Position numbers and translations under genes: made by a program
Assembly: GCA_000697355.1 (NCBI GenBank)
Contig: JNEN01000777.1
Span: 186,001 to 250,000 of the forward strand
Direction: 5' to 3'
DNA from: Syncephalastrum monosporum B8922
Lineage: Eukaryota; Mucoromycota; Mucoromycetes; Mucorales; Syncephalastraceae
Length of the DNA stretch: 64,000 bases
Notes under the pieces: model-generated
The model's input: the letters and a program-made list of their open reading frames with translations, nothing else
Databases searched by the model: none
Told to the model about the DNA's origin: nothing
Shown: piece after piece, positions 1 to 13,161 of the stretch
Position numbering within the stretch: position 1 is the first letter of the stretch
How the letters are laid out: each line of letters starts with the position of its first letter

Positions 1-213
1 AGAAGGACAAAAGTATCCGTGAGGGGTTGCGGAGAGAAAGGAAGGGAGCAATGGAAAAATAATGGGGCACGAGCAAATTTCCTGATCGAGAAGGCTGATA
101 AGAGGGCGTCCTAGTCAGACGACAAGGCGGAAAGCAACCAGATTGGTGCTCTGGCAACCTAAGCTGTACATAGCTTAAATGGTGCGCACGGTACTTTCTC
201 ACCCGAAATACCA

Positions 214-220
214 TATAAAA
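214..220 (+). promoter_or_regulatory. TATA box of the cyclin gene
   Basis: TATAAAA lies 46 nt before the ATG at 266. An in-frame ATG at 179 is upstream of this box, so it is probably not used; this decides the start in favour of 266 (or 275). Confidence 0.55.
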
Positions 221-265
221 AACCGATTTTCCTTTTTGTTCTCTTTTACTTATTCCTACCTAATT

Positions 266-1078
266 ATGATCTCGATGGCAACCACCACCACTACACCACC
301 CACGTCGGCGACAACACCGAAAGACATCAAACGGAGAAGCAAAAGTCTTGCACTCCCCGAACAGCAGCAAAGAAACTCCCTCCCTCGAACTCAGTCTTGC
401 TCCTCCTCGTCCGCCTCCTCGTCAACCTACCGACCTCTGCCGGACATTTTAACGGGTACGACCGACAACACACAGAACCACAAACTGGGGACTCACCTTT
501 CTCCTTCTTATTATGCAGATTATTTCGCGCTCACGTTATGCGATCTCTTGCCTACAAAGCAGCAACCATTCGGGCAGCAACGCAAAGCACCCGAGCTTGT
601 CTATTTTATCCAAAAAGTAACGACGCAAGCAAGGATATCGTGCCATATTGCGGTCGTCGCCCTGATTTACATAGAGCGCTGCAAGGAGGCACTCCCGAAA
701 AATGCGATCGGCAACGCAGGTGTGTAATGATATTTGGCTCAAACAAAGAAGTAGGGAACTCATTGGTATTGAACCTATACAGATACTGCGCATCGCATCT
801 TTGTCGCAGCACTGCTCGTGGCATCCAAATTCCTACATGGCACCACCTGGGCCAGTTCGCAATGCGTCCTCAGCCCGGAAGAAGATGATGAATCAAAATC
901 AGCACGAGGGCCTTGGCTTAACAACTCACGCATGGCCTGCATCTGTTCTATATACAGCCTTCAGCAGATCAATCAGCTCGAGTGCTCGTTCCTCAACCTG
1001 ATCAAGCACCGGTGCTGGGTCGACTCAGCCACGGTCCAGGCTTATCTCCTTGAGCATCGACAGGATCTTTTGCTCTAA
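266..1078 (+). CDS. PHO80/PCL-type cyclin
   Basis: Regulatory subunit of a cyclin-dependent kinase of the Pho85 type, expected in the nucleus or cytoplasm (family knowledge). Two exons, 266-719 and 783-1078, give 249 residues; the intron starts GTGTGT and ends CAG. The N-terminal ~90 residues are Thr/Ser-rich and low complexity. The cyclin box follows, with the helix segment ELVYFIQKVTTQARISC, then AVVALIYIERCKEALP, the spliced junction GNADTAHRIFVAALLVASKF and a C-terminal helix ending at HRQDLLL. The order and the ALxYIxRxK...TxxRxFxAALxxAxKF pattern are those of the PHO80-like cyclin family. The residues at the intron junction (GNAD-TAHR) match the family exactly, which supports the splice. 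The CDK partner cannot be told from sequence. Confidence 0.82.
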
Positions 1079-1953
1079 GTCAAGCTTCCTTCATTTTTAT
1101 AATCATTAAGCACGCATCCTCCTTCTCCCATATCATAGTGTACATACAATCATTTCTCTCATCCAATTTCATGTTTCCGGTAGAAGCCTACACTTTTCCA
1201 ATCGTCTTTTCTTGCTTACTGTATATACGCCTTTATTTATGCATCCGATCTACTGTCGCCTTATTTTTCACATTTTGTTACCATTTGTAATATGATTCAT
1301 GTCTGTGGCGGTGCGTGATACGTTCCCAATAAGCGTTGTGCACCATCGCCTATCAATTCCATGTGGCCCACGACGGAAAATACCCGAAAAAAAAGTTAAT
1401 AGGACTGGTGATCTCGGATTTCGTGTAGGACATGTGAAATATGAGGGGCACATGTATATGGACACACAACCAAATGAGTATATCATATGCATATCAAATG
1501 CTCACTTATTTACCAACATCAGCTACCTACTATTGACTCATTGCATTGGCTGGTCATCTGTGTGAAAAAAGATCTCCTGGCATATGGAAAGCTTTCTACA
1601 TTAAGTTGGTGAGATAGTGTCAAACAATCTAGTCCGGATACCTCCAGAAAGAAAAGGGAAAAAAAAAGGAAAAAAAGGAACGTACGAATATGGTAATCTG
1701 CATGGCAGTGCACAGACACAGGCTCATATGGTATTCACATCTTGAAGTAGAAGCATATGTCAGCATGACTTCACGCTCACGCTCCGTTCGATGAAGATAT
1801 AGTATCTTTCTTCTTTTTTCTGTTTATGGGCGTGCGAGTGGGTGGCGGGCCGTGTGTCATGACACTTGTTTCCGTCTTTGACCGAAATTGGTTACAGCGA
1901 CTTTCGACCCTATTATTTCCTCCTTTCAGCTATTTACACATAACAGACGACAT
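1079..1953. other. intergenic, no gene seen
   Basis: AT-rich spacer between the cyclin stop and the next ATG. Short open frames on both strands show no domain, codon bias or plausible splicing. It probably holds the terminator of the cyclin and the promoter of the next gene. Confidence 0.5.
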
Positions 1954-3377
1954 ATGGAAGGGTTTCTGTCAACATTGCCACCTTACGTTCATTCCTACTT
2001 GGAACGCCATCCCCCCACTGATGTATTTCACTGCCTGCGGGAGCTGATTTGCTTTGCAGTGCTTTATTCGAATGACCGCGAGCGCATCACGACCAAGACG
2101 AAGCAGCTGCTTGACAAGGGGGCAGACAAGATTGACGATGAGACGAAGCGACTGGCAGCAAACGTGTACAACAGCAAGCCCAGTGGTCGAACAACGCCAT
2201 CTTCGATTGCCACGATGGAGTCCTTTGGGACCACGGAGCTTGGCACTCCCCGCGTATCGGTGACGCTTCCGTTGACGGTGCCTGAATGGCTGGATCACCC
2301 CGAGGCTGCAGAAGCCCCACCGCCGCCCTCTACGGCTACCACCGAAACCAATGAAACAACCGTCTCTGTGCCTGCACCTCCTGCGCCCAAGCAGCGCCAA
2401 GCACTCGGTATGAGGATGAAATGTGTCTGTGGCTGCATAGACTGACACCAATTGTGAAAAAAAAAAAACGGTTTTGCAGAGGTTGGCCGGTCGATCATTG
2501 CCCCGCACTCGCCTGAACCTCCTGCACCATCTAAAACGAACGCCAACGTGGATCCACCCAAGGCTGATTCTCCCAAGCAGCGTAGAGAGACCATCACGTC
2601 ATGGGTCCCTTGTAAGTCTCATGTTTTTGTACTGTAACCTCGCTCATTCCGTGGTTCTCTCGAAATTCTATAGGGGAGCCGCAAGCGGAATCTGAAAAGC
2701 GGACAAACCGTCTCAGGTACGGGTACCTGCATCCTCCAGCTTTCTGCTTAAGTTGACAGCGAATTATCTCAATTCCCTATAGCAACAGCCATAATGACGC
2801 CATTCCCGATCTACGATCCTATCTGAATCCGCGTGCGTCAACGCCCTCTTCTCGACCCGTCTCACGTACCGCTTCTCAAAAGCGCACGGCCACCCCCAAG
2901 ACAGTCGCACAGCGTAATGTTGCGGCTGTTGAGATGGATGCCCGCCGGATGTCAGGTGAGCATGAAAATGGAAACCGTCACTGTAATGAAACAAGCCCTA
3001 GCTGATACACACACATCGTTATAGCGCCCGTCTGTAATTCTCCTACTACCATACGTGCATCCAAAACACCCATGGCTCGTGCCGCTTCGGTGCGTGAGGG
3101 CCCGGTCTCGGCTGCACCTGCCATGGTACGTTCATCCTCCACACGCTCCACATCGAGCTATCGTCCAGGCCAGACAGCCACAGTAAGAGCCCGTCTGGAA
3201 CATGCCAAGGCCCAGCAGCTCAAAAAGGAGGAGGAAAAGAAAAAAGAAGCAAGACTGAGCAGCGCGAGTATGCGCATCAAGCAGCAGGCCAGACCCTCGA
3301 TGGACTGGGCGGCCATAAAGCAACAACGCAGACAGACCATGCCAGCAGCCGCCAGTGTACCGGCTCAAAAGGACTGA
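1954..3377 (+). CDS. unrecognised basic protein, five exons
   Basis: I do not recognise this protein. Exons 1954-2407, 2480-2611, 2674-2716, 2783-2955 and 3025-3377 join in frame to 384 residues; all introns are GT-AG. The first ~75 residues (MEGFLSTLPPYVHSYL to KRLAANVYN) look globular and helical. The rest is Pro/Ser/Thr-rich with many Arg and Lys, followed by a charged coiled-coil stretch near residue 320 (LKKEEEKKKEARL). Residues PKQRRETITSWVPW span the second splice. The composition suggests a nuclear or cytoskeletal scaffold, but that is a guess. An upstream coding exon cannot be excluded, because the ATG at 1954 follows a tract ending in CAG. Confidence 0.7.
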
Positions 3378-3720
3378 CGCATGTTATAACCCCCAGATGA
3401 CTATCCTTTTTGATTGTTCTCCTTCATCTATACCCGATATTTATATGTATACTACTATCTGAACGAGCAATATACGCACTGATAACCTCATTGGTTAGCG
3501 CGGGTTTTATATGTGTGGGGACGGGTATACACAAAAAGTAAGAGTAAAAGGTAAAGAAAGAAAGAAAGAAAGATGGAGGAGCGATAAATATTACAATGTC
3601 ATGTGCGTGCTGCGAGAGAAAGAAAGAATGGACGTTTGCGCTCAAGAGTACGGATCATGGATATCCATTAGGGTTACAAAAAGGTTAAAAAGGGGAGAGG
3701 GACGCACAACTTTCTGTTTT
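3378..3720. other. convergent 3' spacer
   Basis: Lies between two converging genes. It contains a short GAAA repeat near 3553-3573 and no supported gene. Confidence 0.5.
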
Positions 3721-5091
3721 CTAAGCTTCATTGGTGGTGCCATCCGCGGCGGTCGTCTGAGGAAGCTTGGCAGGCGCAAAGCCGATGCGGTTCTGGCCGA
3801 AATCAAAGACAGTGACGAAGTTGCGAAGGAGCATGTTGCCAATGATAAAATGGTCCGAGGGAACAAAGAAAAGCAGACACTTTTGGTCCTCCTCGCGCTG
3901 ACCCACGAGCTTCGAGATGGGCATGTTGATAAAGACAGACGCTTGCTCCTGCGATGCGTCCGAAGACGACGTGGGGAAGACGATCTTGAGGTCATCCTGG
4001 TCCTGCAGATGCTTGCAGTCGACGACGTACTGGTTTTCCACCAGCTCGGCCTCAGGCGCGATCGTTCGGGCCATCTGGTGAGCCAAGTCGGTGGGGAGGT
4101 ACATGTAGTTGGAGCCGGTATCGATCGTGAAGGGCGTGCCTTGGCCGTGGAACTTGAAATTGGTGCCCTTGGTCTGGAAACCTTCGACCCAGACATTCCA
4201 GCGATCGCGCGCGGTCTCGCCTTCGCTGTTGGGCAGCGCTGCCACGTCGGTATAGATCATGTTGCCTGCGACCTTGTCCTGGTTCACACCACCAAAGGTC
4301 ACTTCACCGACCCACTGGGTGTCGGCTGAGTCGCCCACAAACACAGAGAACACCGGTTCGGGGATCTTGCCCTGCTCATACAGCGCCATCGGGAAGGACG
4401 AGTACTTCTTGCCAAAGTGGCGGTACATGATCGAGTTTCCAGGGAAACCAGCGCCAAAGATACCATCGAGGGTGTAAGGGTCGGGCTGGTTATCGGCCGT
4501 CGTGGTGTTTTGGTTGGCGATCGGACCTTCGTTGTCGTCGACCTGGGCGAGCATCTGCTTCTCCAGCTGTAGATCGCCGACTTTCACGGTATCTTGGAAA
4601 TAGTTACCGACGGCGTTACCCGTACCGTATGTGATGTTGAGCTTGTATTCGGTGTCTTGATGGGTCGACGACAGTTGGGCATCGTACTGTTTGCCGGAGA
4701 GGCATCCGTCTTCCTTCGTGCACTGCTTGGATGGAATCCATGTGTCCGAGCTGCCAGTGTCAAACAAGAGCAGGAACTCCTGGGGCGGTGTGCCGACCTG
4801 AACGTTCACGGCAAGTTCACACAGCTCCAGATCGTTCAGCAGCGGTGCCTCACCCGTCGATTTTTGAGCGTTGGCCGTGCCATTGGCAGTAGTATTGGCG
4901 GCTGAGCCGAGAAGGCCATCCAACAAATCGTAGCGAACGGGGTTGAAGCGTTTGCGGTACTCGTTGGCACTCCGGCGACTGACGCGCTGGATCGGCAGTC
5001 GTACGACGTCGTTGGCGGGCTGGATATTATCCGCGGCTGCAAGCCATGTCAGGGCCAGAGTGCTCAAAGTCGCCAGCTGGAAGGTACGCAT
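3721..5091 (-). CDS. secreted pepsin-type aspartic protease (A1 family)
   Basis: Acid endopeptidase of the secretory pathway, active outside the cell or in the vacuole. Single exon, 456 residues. An N-terminal signal peptide (about residues 1-20, ending AAA) is followed by a basic propeptide containing RVSRRSANEYRKRF. The first catalytic motif is DTGSSDTWIP with Asp111, the flap tyrosine lies in YGTG near residue 155, and the second catalytic motif is IDTGSNYMYLP with Asp324. The length fits the family. Several N-glycosylation sequons are present. No C-terminal GPI-like hydrophobic tail is seen, so it is probably soluble. Start chosen at the MRTFQL methionine because it begins the signal peptide; an open frame continues upstream but is Pro/Ser/Phe-rich and unlike coding sequence. 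Confidence 0.93.
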   Translation of the reverse strand: MRTFQLATLSTLALTWLAAADNIQPANDVVRLPIQRVSRRSANEYRKRFNPVRYDLLDGLLGSAANTTANGTANAQKSTGEAPLLNDLELCELAVNVQVGTPPQEFLLLFDTGSSDTWIPSKQCTKEDGCLSGKQYDAQLSSTHQDTEYKLNITYGTGNAVGNYFQDTVKVGDLQLEKQMLAQVDDNEGPIANQNTTTADNQPDPYTLDGIFGAGFPGNSIMYRHFGKKYSSFPMALYEQGKIPEPVFSVFVGDSADTQWVGEVTFGGVNQDKVAGNMIYTDVAALPNSEGETARDRWNVWVEGFQTKGTNFKFHGQGTPFTIDTGSNYMYLPTDLAHQMARTIAPEAELVENQYVVDCKHLQDQDDLKIVFPTSSSDASQEQASVFINMPISKLVGQREEDQKCLLFFVPSDHFIIGNMLLRNFVTVFDFGQNRIGFAPAKLPQTTAADGTTNEA

Positions 5092-5781
5092 CACGATATA
5101 TAAGGGAAAATGAAGAAGACTAACAAGAGAAAGCAAGGGAAGGGACTGGAAGGGGGGCTGCGAGACTGGAAGGACAGGAGTAAAAGAAAGGAAAAAAGAA
5201 AGAGAGACAGAGGAAGGGAAAAAAAAGAGAGGTGGGAGGTATGAATGAGGCGCTTGCAAATTTTCCTGCCTTAGGAGCCTTAAAGACTAAGACTGGACGA
5301 TACCATATGGGGTGCTGTCGCCATGAGCGTGGCCAACTCAGCAAAGCGTTAATGCGTTACACAAAATAATAAAAACCTGCACGGCGATCCAGTGACGCCT
5401 GAAGTGCTTGCAAATCATACAGAAATATCGTACAAGGCCTATTACTCTTTGTTGCGCTAGGCATACTTGGTTTTACCTCATGCATTCTGAACGCTAAATG
5501 TCATCTAGTGCCAACATGCTTTCAATGTCGGCTTAGCTCCCTAAGGTGAAGGCCGCACAAAGGGGCAAAACAAAAAGCCAATACTTTATATTGACAAGAC
5601 AGAAGGAGAGCTGCAGGGCGATCCTGTAATTATCACCCTCCCATCATCCATAATTATTTTTATACACATGTAGGTTTTTTTATGTTTGTTCTTTCTTTAT
5701 TTTCGTCTTTTTTTTTTTTCGTCTACTCTGGATGCAAGAATGAAAAAGAAATAGTACAAATGCTTTTCCCTCAAGTCTCCT
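5092..5781. other. intergenic; promoter side of the protease
   Basis: Upstream region of the aspartic protease and 3' flank of the mannosyltransferase, both on the minus strand. A purine-rich tract runs from about 5105 to 5235. No gene seen. Confidence 0.5.
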
Positions 5782-6724
5782 TCATGCTTTCAAGGCTTCC
5801 TTGAACGTGGTGTAGCAGCTGAGACCGGGATCATAATCTGAGGAGGATAAATAAATTATCAACAGTGATTAGCCACAAGTGCCGCCAGGTCTTGGCTTTT
5901 TTTCTGTTCCTTACCAAAGTTGTCTGCGGGGTTGCAAGAGCATTTGTCGCGGAACTCGGGCTCAGTGGGACAGTGAGTGTATGCACTGGAAAATAAAAAG
6001 ATCAGAATTAGGACGGGATACTATCTAATGATAAAAATCCATCTTACGTGTGGCGGTATCCAATATCATTGAAAAAGTGGAATTCGTCCTTGCGAAGCAT
6101 CATGGCCGCAGCAATGGAATGCTAGATGAATCCCACAGGAGGCATATATAAATACATATATACTAATCAAAATTAGATTGGCTTACCACAGGAGCATCAC
6201 CCCAGCGTTCGTAAAAGAAGCCACCCGAGCGGTCGAGGTAATTGAACAGCTTGAGATAGTCGTTCGAGCGCCACAGATCCAAGGAAGCAATCTCAAAGTT
6301 GGTCCAGAAATGGCACATATTGTAGGTTTCACCATTGTTATCGGTGACGAAACGCCAGAGCGAGTCTTCCTGGGCAGGCAGATGCTCGAGGACTTCTGGG
6401 TGGCTGCGCTGGAAATTGAGAACGGTTTGCCATAAACTTGGGACGGTGGCCGCAAATTCACGGAATGCGATATTGAAACCTTAGAGAAAGAAATGAGCGT
6501 CGAGTATTTTTTTTTTTCGGATGAAAAAGTCGCTTACCATATTTCTTGTTGTTGTTTCTCATGAACTTGAAGACATCGTAGTCAATGTCACAGTGGTAGT
6601 CGACGTCGGGTTCTATCCGCCAGTAGTAGTCGTACGCATCGAGCAACGGATGACGGAAAAAGAAACCGCTCTGAAATCTATGTATTTGTTTAGAAAAGGT
6701 GTCAAATTGGTTGTAGAAGATCTA

Positions 6725-6757
<33 letters not shown>

Positions 6758-7291
6758 AAGAGATAGATATACAAACACATACCTGCACATATGACGGTAG
6801 CTTTCGCTGGATGCATAAGGGATACCCATCCGAGCCAGCTCGTCACGCTGCTCAGCCGCAAAGGTTTGGTTGATAAAAGAAGGATAGCCCCACATCTGCT
6901 GATCGAGCTTGCCATATTGGGTCTCTGCCTCGGTCAAAGCAGACGTGGTGTCAACGAACTCTTGCGTAAAGTCGTCGTCGTTCAAGAACACGTAGGGATA
7001 CTTGTGCTTCGCGTTGAACCGCTGCTCAATCTGGCGGATCGTGCTTGCAATCCCGCCTAGTTCGCTGTTGCGTACGAGGACAACAAAGCAGGCGCTTACG
7101 GGAGCGTCGTTGTCGATAATGGCGGATGGAGGGGTAGATGTCGTCGATGATGAAGGGCGGTGGTTATATGACGTAAAGCGCGGGGATGAGTTGGCGAATA
7201 AGAAGACTGAAGTGAGGATAATGAAGAATGCAGCTGCGATGAGGAAACGAGGTGTAAAGTGCTGCCGACCGGGCAGCCGCCAGGACAGCAT
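5782..7291 (-). CDS. alpha-1,2-mannosyltransferase, GT15 (KRE2/MNT1/KTR) family
   Basis: Golgi enzyme transferring mannose from GDP-mannose to O- or N-linked glycans of wall and secreted proteins. Six exons in transcription order (7291-6783, 6677-6538, 6479-6187, 6121-6048, 5985-5915, 5837-5782) give 380 residues. It is a type II membrane protein: short basic N-terminus, then a signal-anchor (FLIAAAFFIILTSVFLFA). The core carries the GT15 signatures SYRHMCRFQSGFFFRHP, YDYYWRIEPDV (the Glu-Pro region of the active site), CDIDYDVFKFM, ETYNMCHFWTNFEI, WGDAPVHS and HFFNDIGYRH. Every junction falls inside a conserved block, so the model is secure. The first intron holds a long CA/GA microsatellite. 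It shares a 136-bp upstream region with the divergent CHFR-like gene. Confidence 0.95.
6725..6760. repeat. (CA)n(GA)n compound microsatellite in an intron
   Basis: About ten CA units followed directly by about eight GA units inside intron 1 of the GT15 gene, close to the splice region. Likely length-polymorphic between strains. Confidence 0.95.
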
Positions 7292-7427
7292 GGCGAACAA
7301 AAGAAAAGAGGTAAAAAAGGATAAAAGGGAGAGACAGAAGATAACAGAAATTACTGCACAATTGCAAACTTGCGCCCCTTCCGTCCTCAGACACATACAC
7401 AAACATACTTTTGACGCGTGCGCTCCA
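7292..7427. promoter_or_regulatory. bidirectional promoter, GT15 / CHFR-like
   Basis: Only 136 bp separate the two start codons, which point away from each other. No clear TATA box is visible for either gene. Confidence 0.5.
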
Positions 7428-9109
7428 ATGGACCCTTGTCAAGCCATTGTAAGCTCAACCACCCTTTTTCCTTCCAGCCTAGCTTAATCGATTGACGCCG
7501 AACAGGATCTCATTTCGGATGAGCTCATATGTGGTGCGTTCCCAATAGCAATAAAGCAAGACACCAGCGTCTGACTATGCACTAGCGCTCTGTCAGGACC
7601 TCCTGTCTGAGCCCGTGTCTTTGATACCCTGTCTCCATACCTTTTGCTCTTTTTGCACCTCTCGCTACACCACGTGCGTCCATTGCATCCTATCGCTCAG
7701 CTACTGACTCTCGTCGTGTCTTTGTGTGTGTAGCCATAGTATCGAAAACGAGACCTTTATTTGTCCTGTGTGCCGAGAAGACGTGCAAGACACCCATCGT
7801 AACTTTATGGTGCAGAGCATCGTCGAGCTTTGCAGAAGAGTCGACTTGACGAAAAGAGAGAACAGCGTCGCGTTGTCTCCCGGATGCGAACCGCTCCCTG
7901 AACCAAAACCACTCTCGCTCTGGGTGGGTTGAAACACGTTCTTATTGCATGAAGGCTGTAGGCGTCTCTAACACGTGACTTTGTTTAGGCGAAGGCATTT
8001 CAAGAGATTGAGCAGGAGACATCACAAAGTGCTGCTATGGCTGATTCACAAGAGCGCAGTACGCCTATTCCAGACGCTATCATCAAGTGAGTAGCTCGTA
8101 CCCCTCAATGGAACTTGTTTTCACGCTTTACAGCGTACCTTGCCGGTCTTGTCAACCTGATAATCCTACAGGCTATGTGTGTCCCAACCCGATACCCGAA
8201 GATGGCACGACAGAACCTCCACAAAATCATATCAAATGCACGCATTGCCAATCGCTGATGCCCGCGCGCGGTGAGAATAACATCCTGCCTGGTATCAATC
8301 AAGCCTGTGCGTATAAAAAGGGTAGTCATAAGATTTTTGAGCTAATATCCTATAAACAGGCAGTTTCTGTGGAATTATCGCATGCGACGAGTATTGGGGT
8401 TGCCAAGACACCGAGACAAAGTTCAAGATATGCCTGCTAAAAGGTAAGACGATCTCCTAAGAGACTCAAAGTAAAAGTGCATGCTCGACCTTCCCATTTC
8501 TTTGTCTCTTTTCGGTAGACTTGCGTGTCGTCGATTCGTTTTTAGAGGAGACAGAACTACTCGAGTTCCCCGAAGAGGGCCATCTCAACACGGTCGAACT
8601 CGAATATCTGCAGGATTACATGGATGTGGAAGACCTTGTCTGGAAAGACGTGTGGAAAGTATGCCTGGACATGATCGACGTTGGCGAGCAAGTATCTCGT
8701 ACGTGAAATGACGCGTGTTCGAAACGGCGGCCAAGGAAACTCATGCGTAGTGCTAGCTTTTGTTCGACGGCTTTCGCCCGCCGCCAGCCGGTATTTCAGC
8801 CTTCAAGAGGATACGATCAAGGCGTGGGCGCTCCTCGCATCTGGCTCCCAGGACGACACCCGCCCCAAACTGACAGACCAGCTGAGGGCGTGCTACTCCT
8901 GTGCCATCAACATAATCAATGGTCAAGTGTTTCGGTACTGGCAAGCGATCGACGACGACCAGCTCCCTGCCCATGTGCTCAACCGGGAATCGTGTCCACA
9001 TGGCCCAGGATGCATTACTCAGTGGCGAAACCCATCCCATGCCCGACGGCTTGCCCATCGACACTTTCCCCTCCCTGCGGATGAATACGACGCCTCCTCT
9101 GATTTCTGA
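7428..9109 (+). CDS. CHFR-like RING E3 ubiquitin ligase without FHA domain
   Basis: Predicted ubiquitin ligase related to the mitotic checkpoint protein CHFR. Nine exons (7428-7448, 7506-7533, 7586-7673, 7734-7923, 7989-8086, 8134-8310, 8364-8443, 8519-8702, 8788-9109) give 395 residues. A RING finger starts near residue 16: CALCQDLLSEPVSLIPCLHTFC, FC in SFC, then FICPVCRED. After a linker comes the CHFR cysteine-rich region (VPCRSCQPDN, IKCTHCQSLMP, QACAFCGIIACDEYWGC, then an acidic helix region). The C-terminus contains CYSC and a CPHGPGC...H...H block at the position of the poly(ADP-ribose)-binding zinc finger. Human CHFR has an N-terminal FHA domain; here only about 15 residues precede the RING. 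The first two tiny exons are the least certain part. Its stop lies 31 bp from that of the converging neighbour. Confidence 0.8.
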
Positions 9110-9140
9110 CGGACAAAAAAGTACATGTTTTCCAACTTCT

Positions 9141-10583
9141 TTAAAGCTCATCATGCTTCGCATCCTTCTCTTCTTTATCCATGGCCACTTGGGAGGGCGG
9201 CAACTTCGTGGCCGCCTTGTTGGTACCGTGATAGCGCGCGTAGTTGACGGCCAAGGCGCGTTCCTGAAGGTCATGGAGGTAGGGGAGGTGATCCTGGTAG
9301 AAATCGACCGTGATGGTGCTCAAAAAGGTACCCATCTTGGATTCGTTCAGGCGGCAGGCCTTGTCAGAGAGGATGGCGTTCTCCCATGTCTTGGGGCTGA
9401 GTGCGGTGCATCTGGAGGAGCTAAGGTGCAGGCGTCAGTATGTCAGATCGATTGATCATGGCAGAGAGAGTGTGTGTGGGTGATTACGTGTCTGTGTAGG
9501 CTTCAAGGCCCACCGCGCCGGGCGTACTGCAAATGACCTGCATCTGTTTGTTCAAATCAGGCGCATCTTGTTGGGGTGAGGAGCGCCAGAATTTCTATTC
9601 AGCGTCAGCATGGGATCAAAGTGATAAAATGCGTCGACTCACCTTGGTGAAGTAAGCGGAACGACGCGGGTCGTCGTGGGTCAAGATGATCTTGGACCGC
9701 ACACCGACCTCCTCGCCATCGCCTTCCCACTGAACCATGTCTGGGTCATAGTTGACAAGGCTGCCGATCGTCTCCCATGGCTTGCTTTTAGGGACATAGA
9801 CAAAAGGACACTAATGCACTCTGAGTACCACATTCAAGGGCAGTCATTTGTGCTATGCTGGCATACCTCGCGGCGGGTATAGACGTCTGTTCCCTCGGTG
9901 CGGTCGCTGTGAACCTTGCAGACTTGGTCGACAATATCATCAAGGGCGTCCAAGGGCTGGTGACCATCGGACGCAATATGAACCATCATAACCTGCTGCG
10001 GCTGGGTGCGCGCATAGTCAAAGACCTCGTCCAAGACTTCGTGCAACGTCAGGCCCGGCTTGTCCGTAGTGGAGCACACCTTGATTTTGCCCTCACTAAT
10101 AGAGTAAGCGTATCAGCAGGCGACAGATCAACTGGAGTGGGCATAACTTGCCTGGAAGAGCACAGACGCAGATCGACGAGGCGTATGCCTAAAGTACAAG
10201 CCGAGCCGGGTGAGATGAAGCCAATCGAGAGGGAGATGAAGGGTTACCGTCTGTGAGCATCTCGGTGACGGACTTGTCCTGCGAGCAGCCCTCCCGACCG
10301 GAGGCGTCACAAGGTGCCCCTGCGCCATGAGCACCGAGCCAAAAGTAATGGTTGATGGGGAGGTCGCGGTACTGGGGAAAGTTATTGCAAGGTCCGGGTG
10401 GTGAGCTGACCGGCGCCCTGGCAGGGTGAGTCGCGTCGATGCGAAATATACATTAGAGAGAGTGCGCGGTGGTCATGGATACAAAGAATAGAATACAACG
10501 TACGACTGGCGCGTCTCCACTGCGGCTTGGCAGAGTAACCCTTGATAAAGGGCACCGAGAGCCCAGAGCACTTGTAGCTTCAT
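9141..10583 (-). CDS. phospholipase C X-domain protein with ER signal and HDEL
   Basis: Member of the PLC-like phosphodiesterase (PI-PLC X domain) superfamily. Seven exons in transcription order (10583-10504, 10417-10248, 10188-10152, 10095-9867, 9780-9643, 9594-9488, 9411-9141) give 343 residues. A signal peptide (MKLQVLWALGALYQGLLCQA) leads to the X-domain start LPINHYFWLGAHGAGAPCD; a histidine lies in the AHG position of the first catalytic region. GIRLVDLRLCSS, TLHEVLDEVFDYA and VMMVHI follow in the family order. The protein ends in KHDEL, a fungal ER-retrieval signal, so it should reside in the ER lumen. The third intron is GC-AG. I do not see a second conserved catalytic histidine after RLVDLRL, so activity on phosphoinositides is uncertain; many fungal members of this family have unknown substrates. 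Confidence 0.85.
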
Positions 10584-10789
10584 TTTCTTGCTTTTTTTTT
10601 TTCTTTATGGTATGTGGAGAATGGGGCAATAAAGAAATGACACCACAGCAGCACAAATATATCTTGCCAATTTTAGTTCGCTCCAATTCCCGACCTGCCC
10701 TTTTCTCTCTCTCTCTCTGTATATTCTCTTTATACTCTCTCTACAGTATTTTTTGTCTTTTGTACTGCGCTATATTTCCATAGATCGTC
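10584..10789. promoter_or_regulatory. divergent promoter, PLC-like / poly(A) polymerase
   Basis: 206 bp between two divergent start codons. It contains a T10 tract near 10591 and a CT-rich run at about 10702-10742. No confident TATA box. Confidence 0.45.

Positions 10790-13161
<2,372 letters not shown>

Noticed and set aside
3511..4329. 272-codon plus-strand frame over the aspartic protease
   Set aside because: It mirrors the protease coding strand; the minus-strand protein has all catalytic motifs, so this frame is a shadow.
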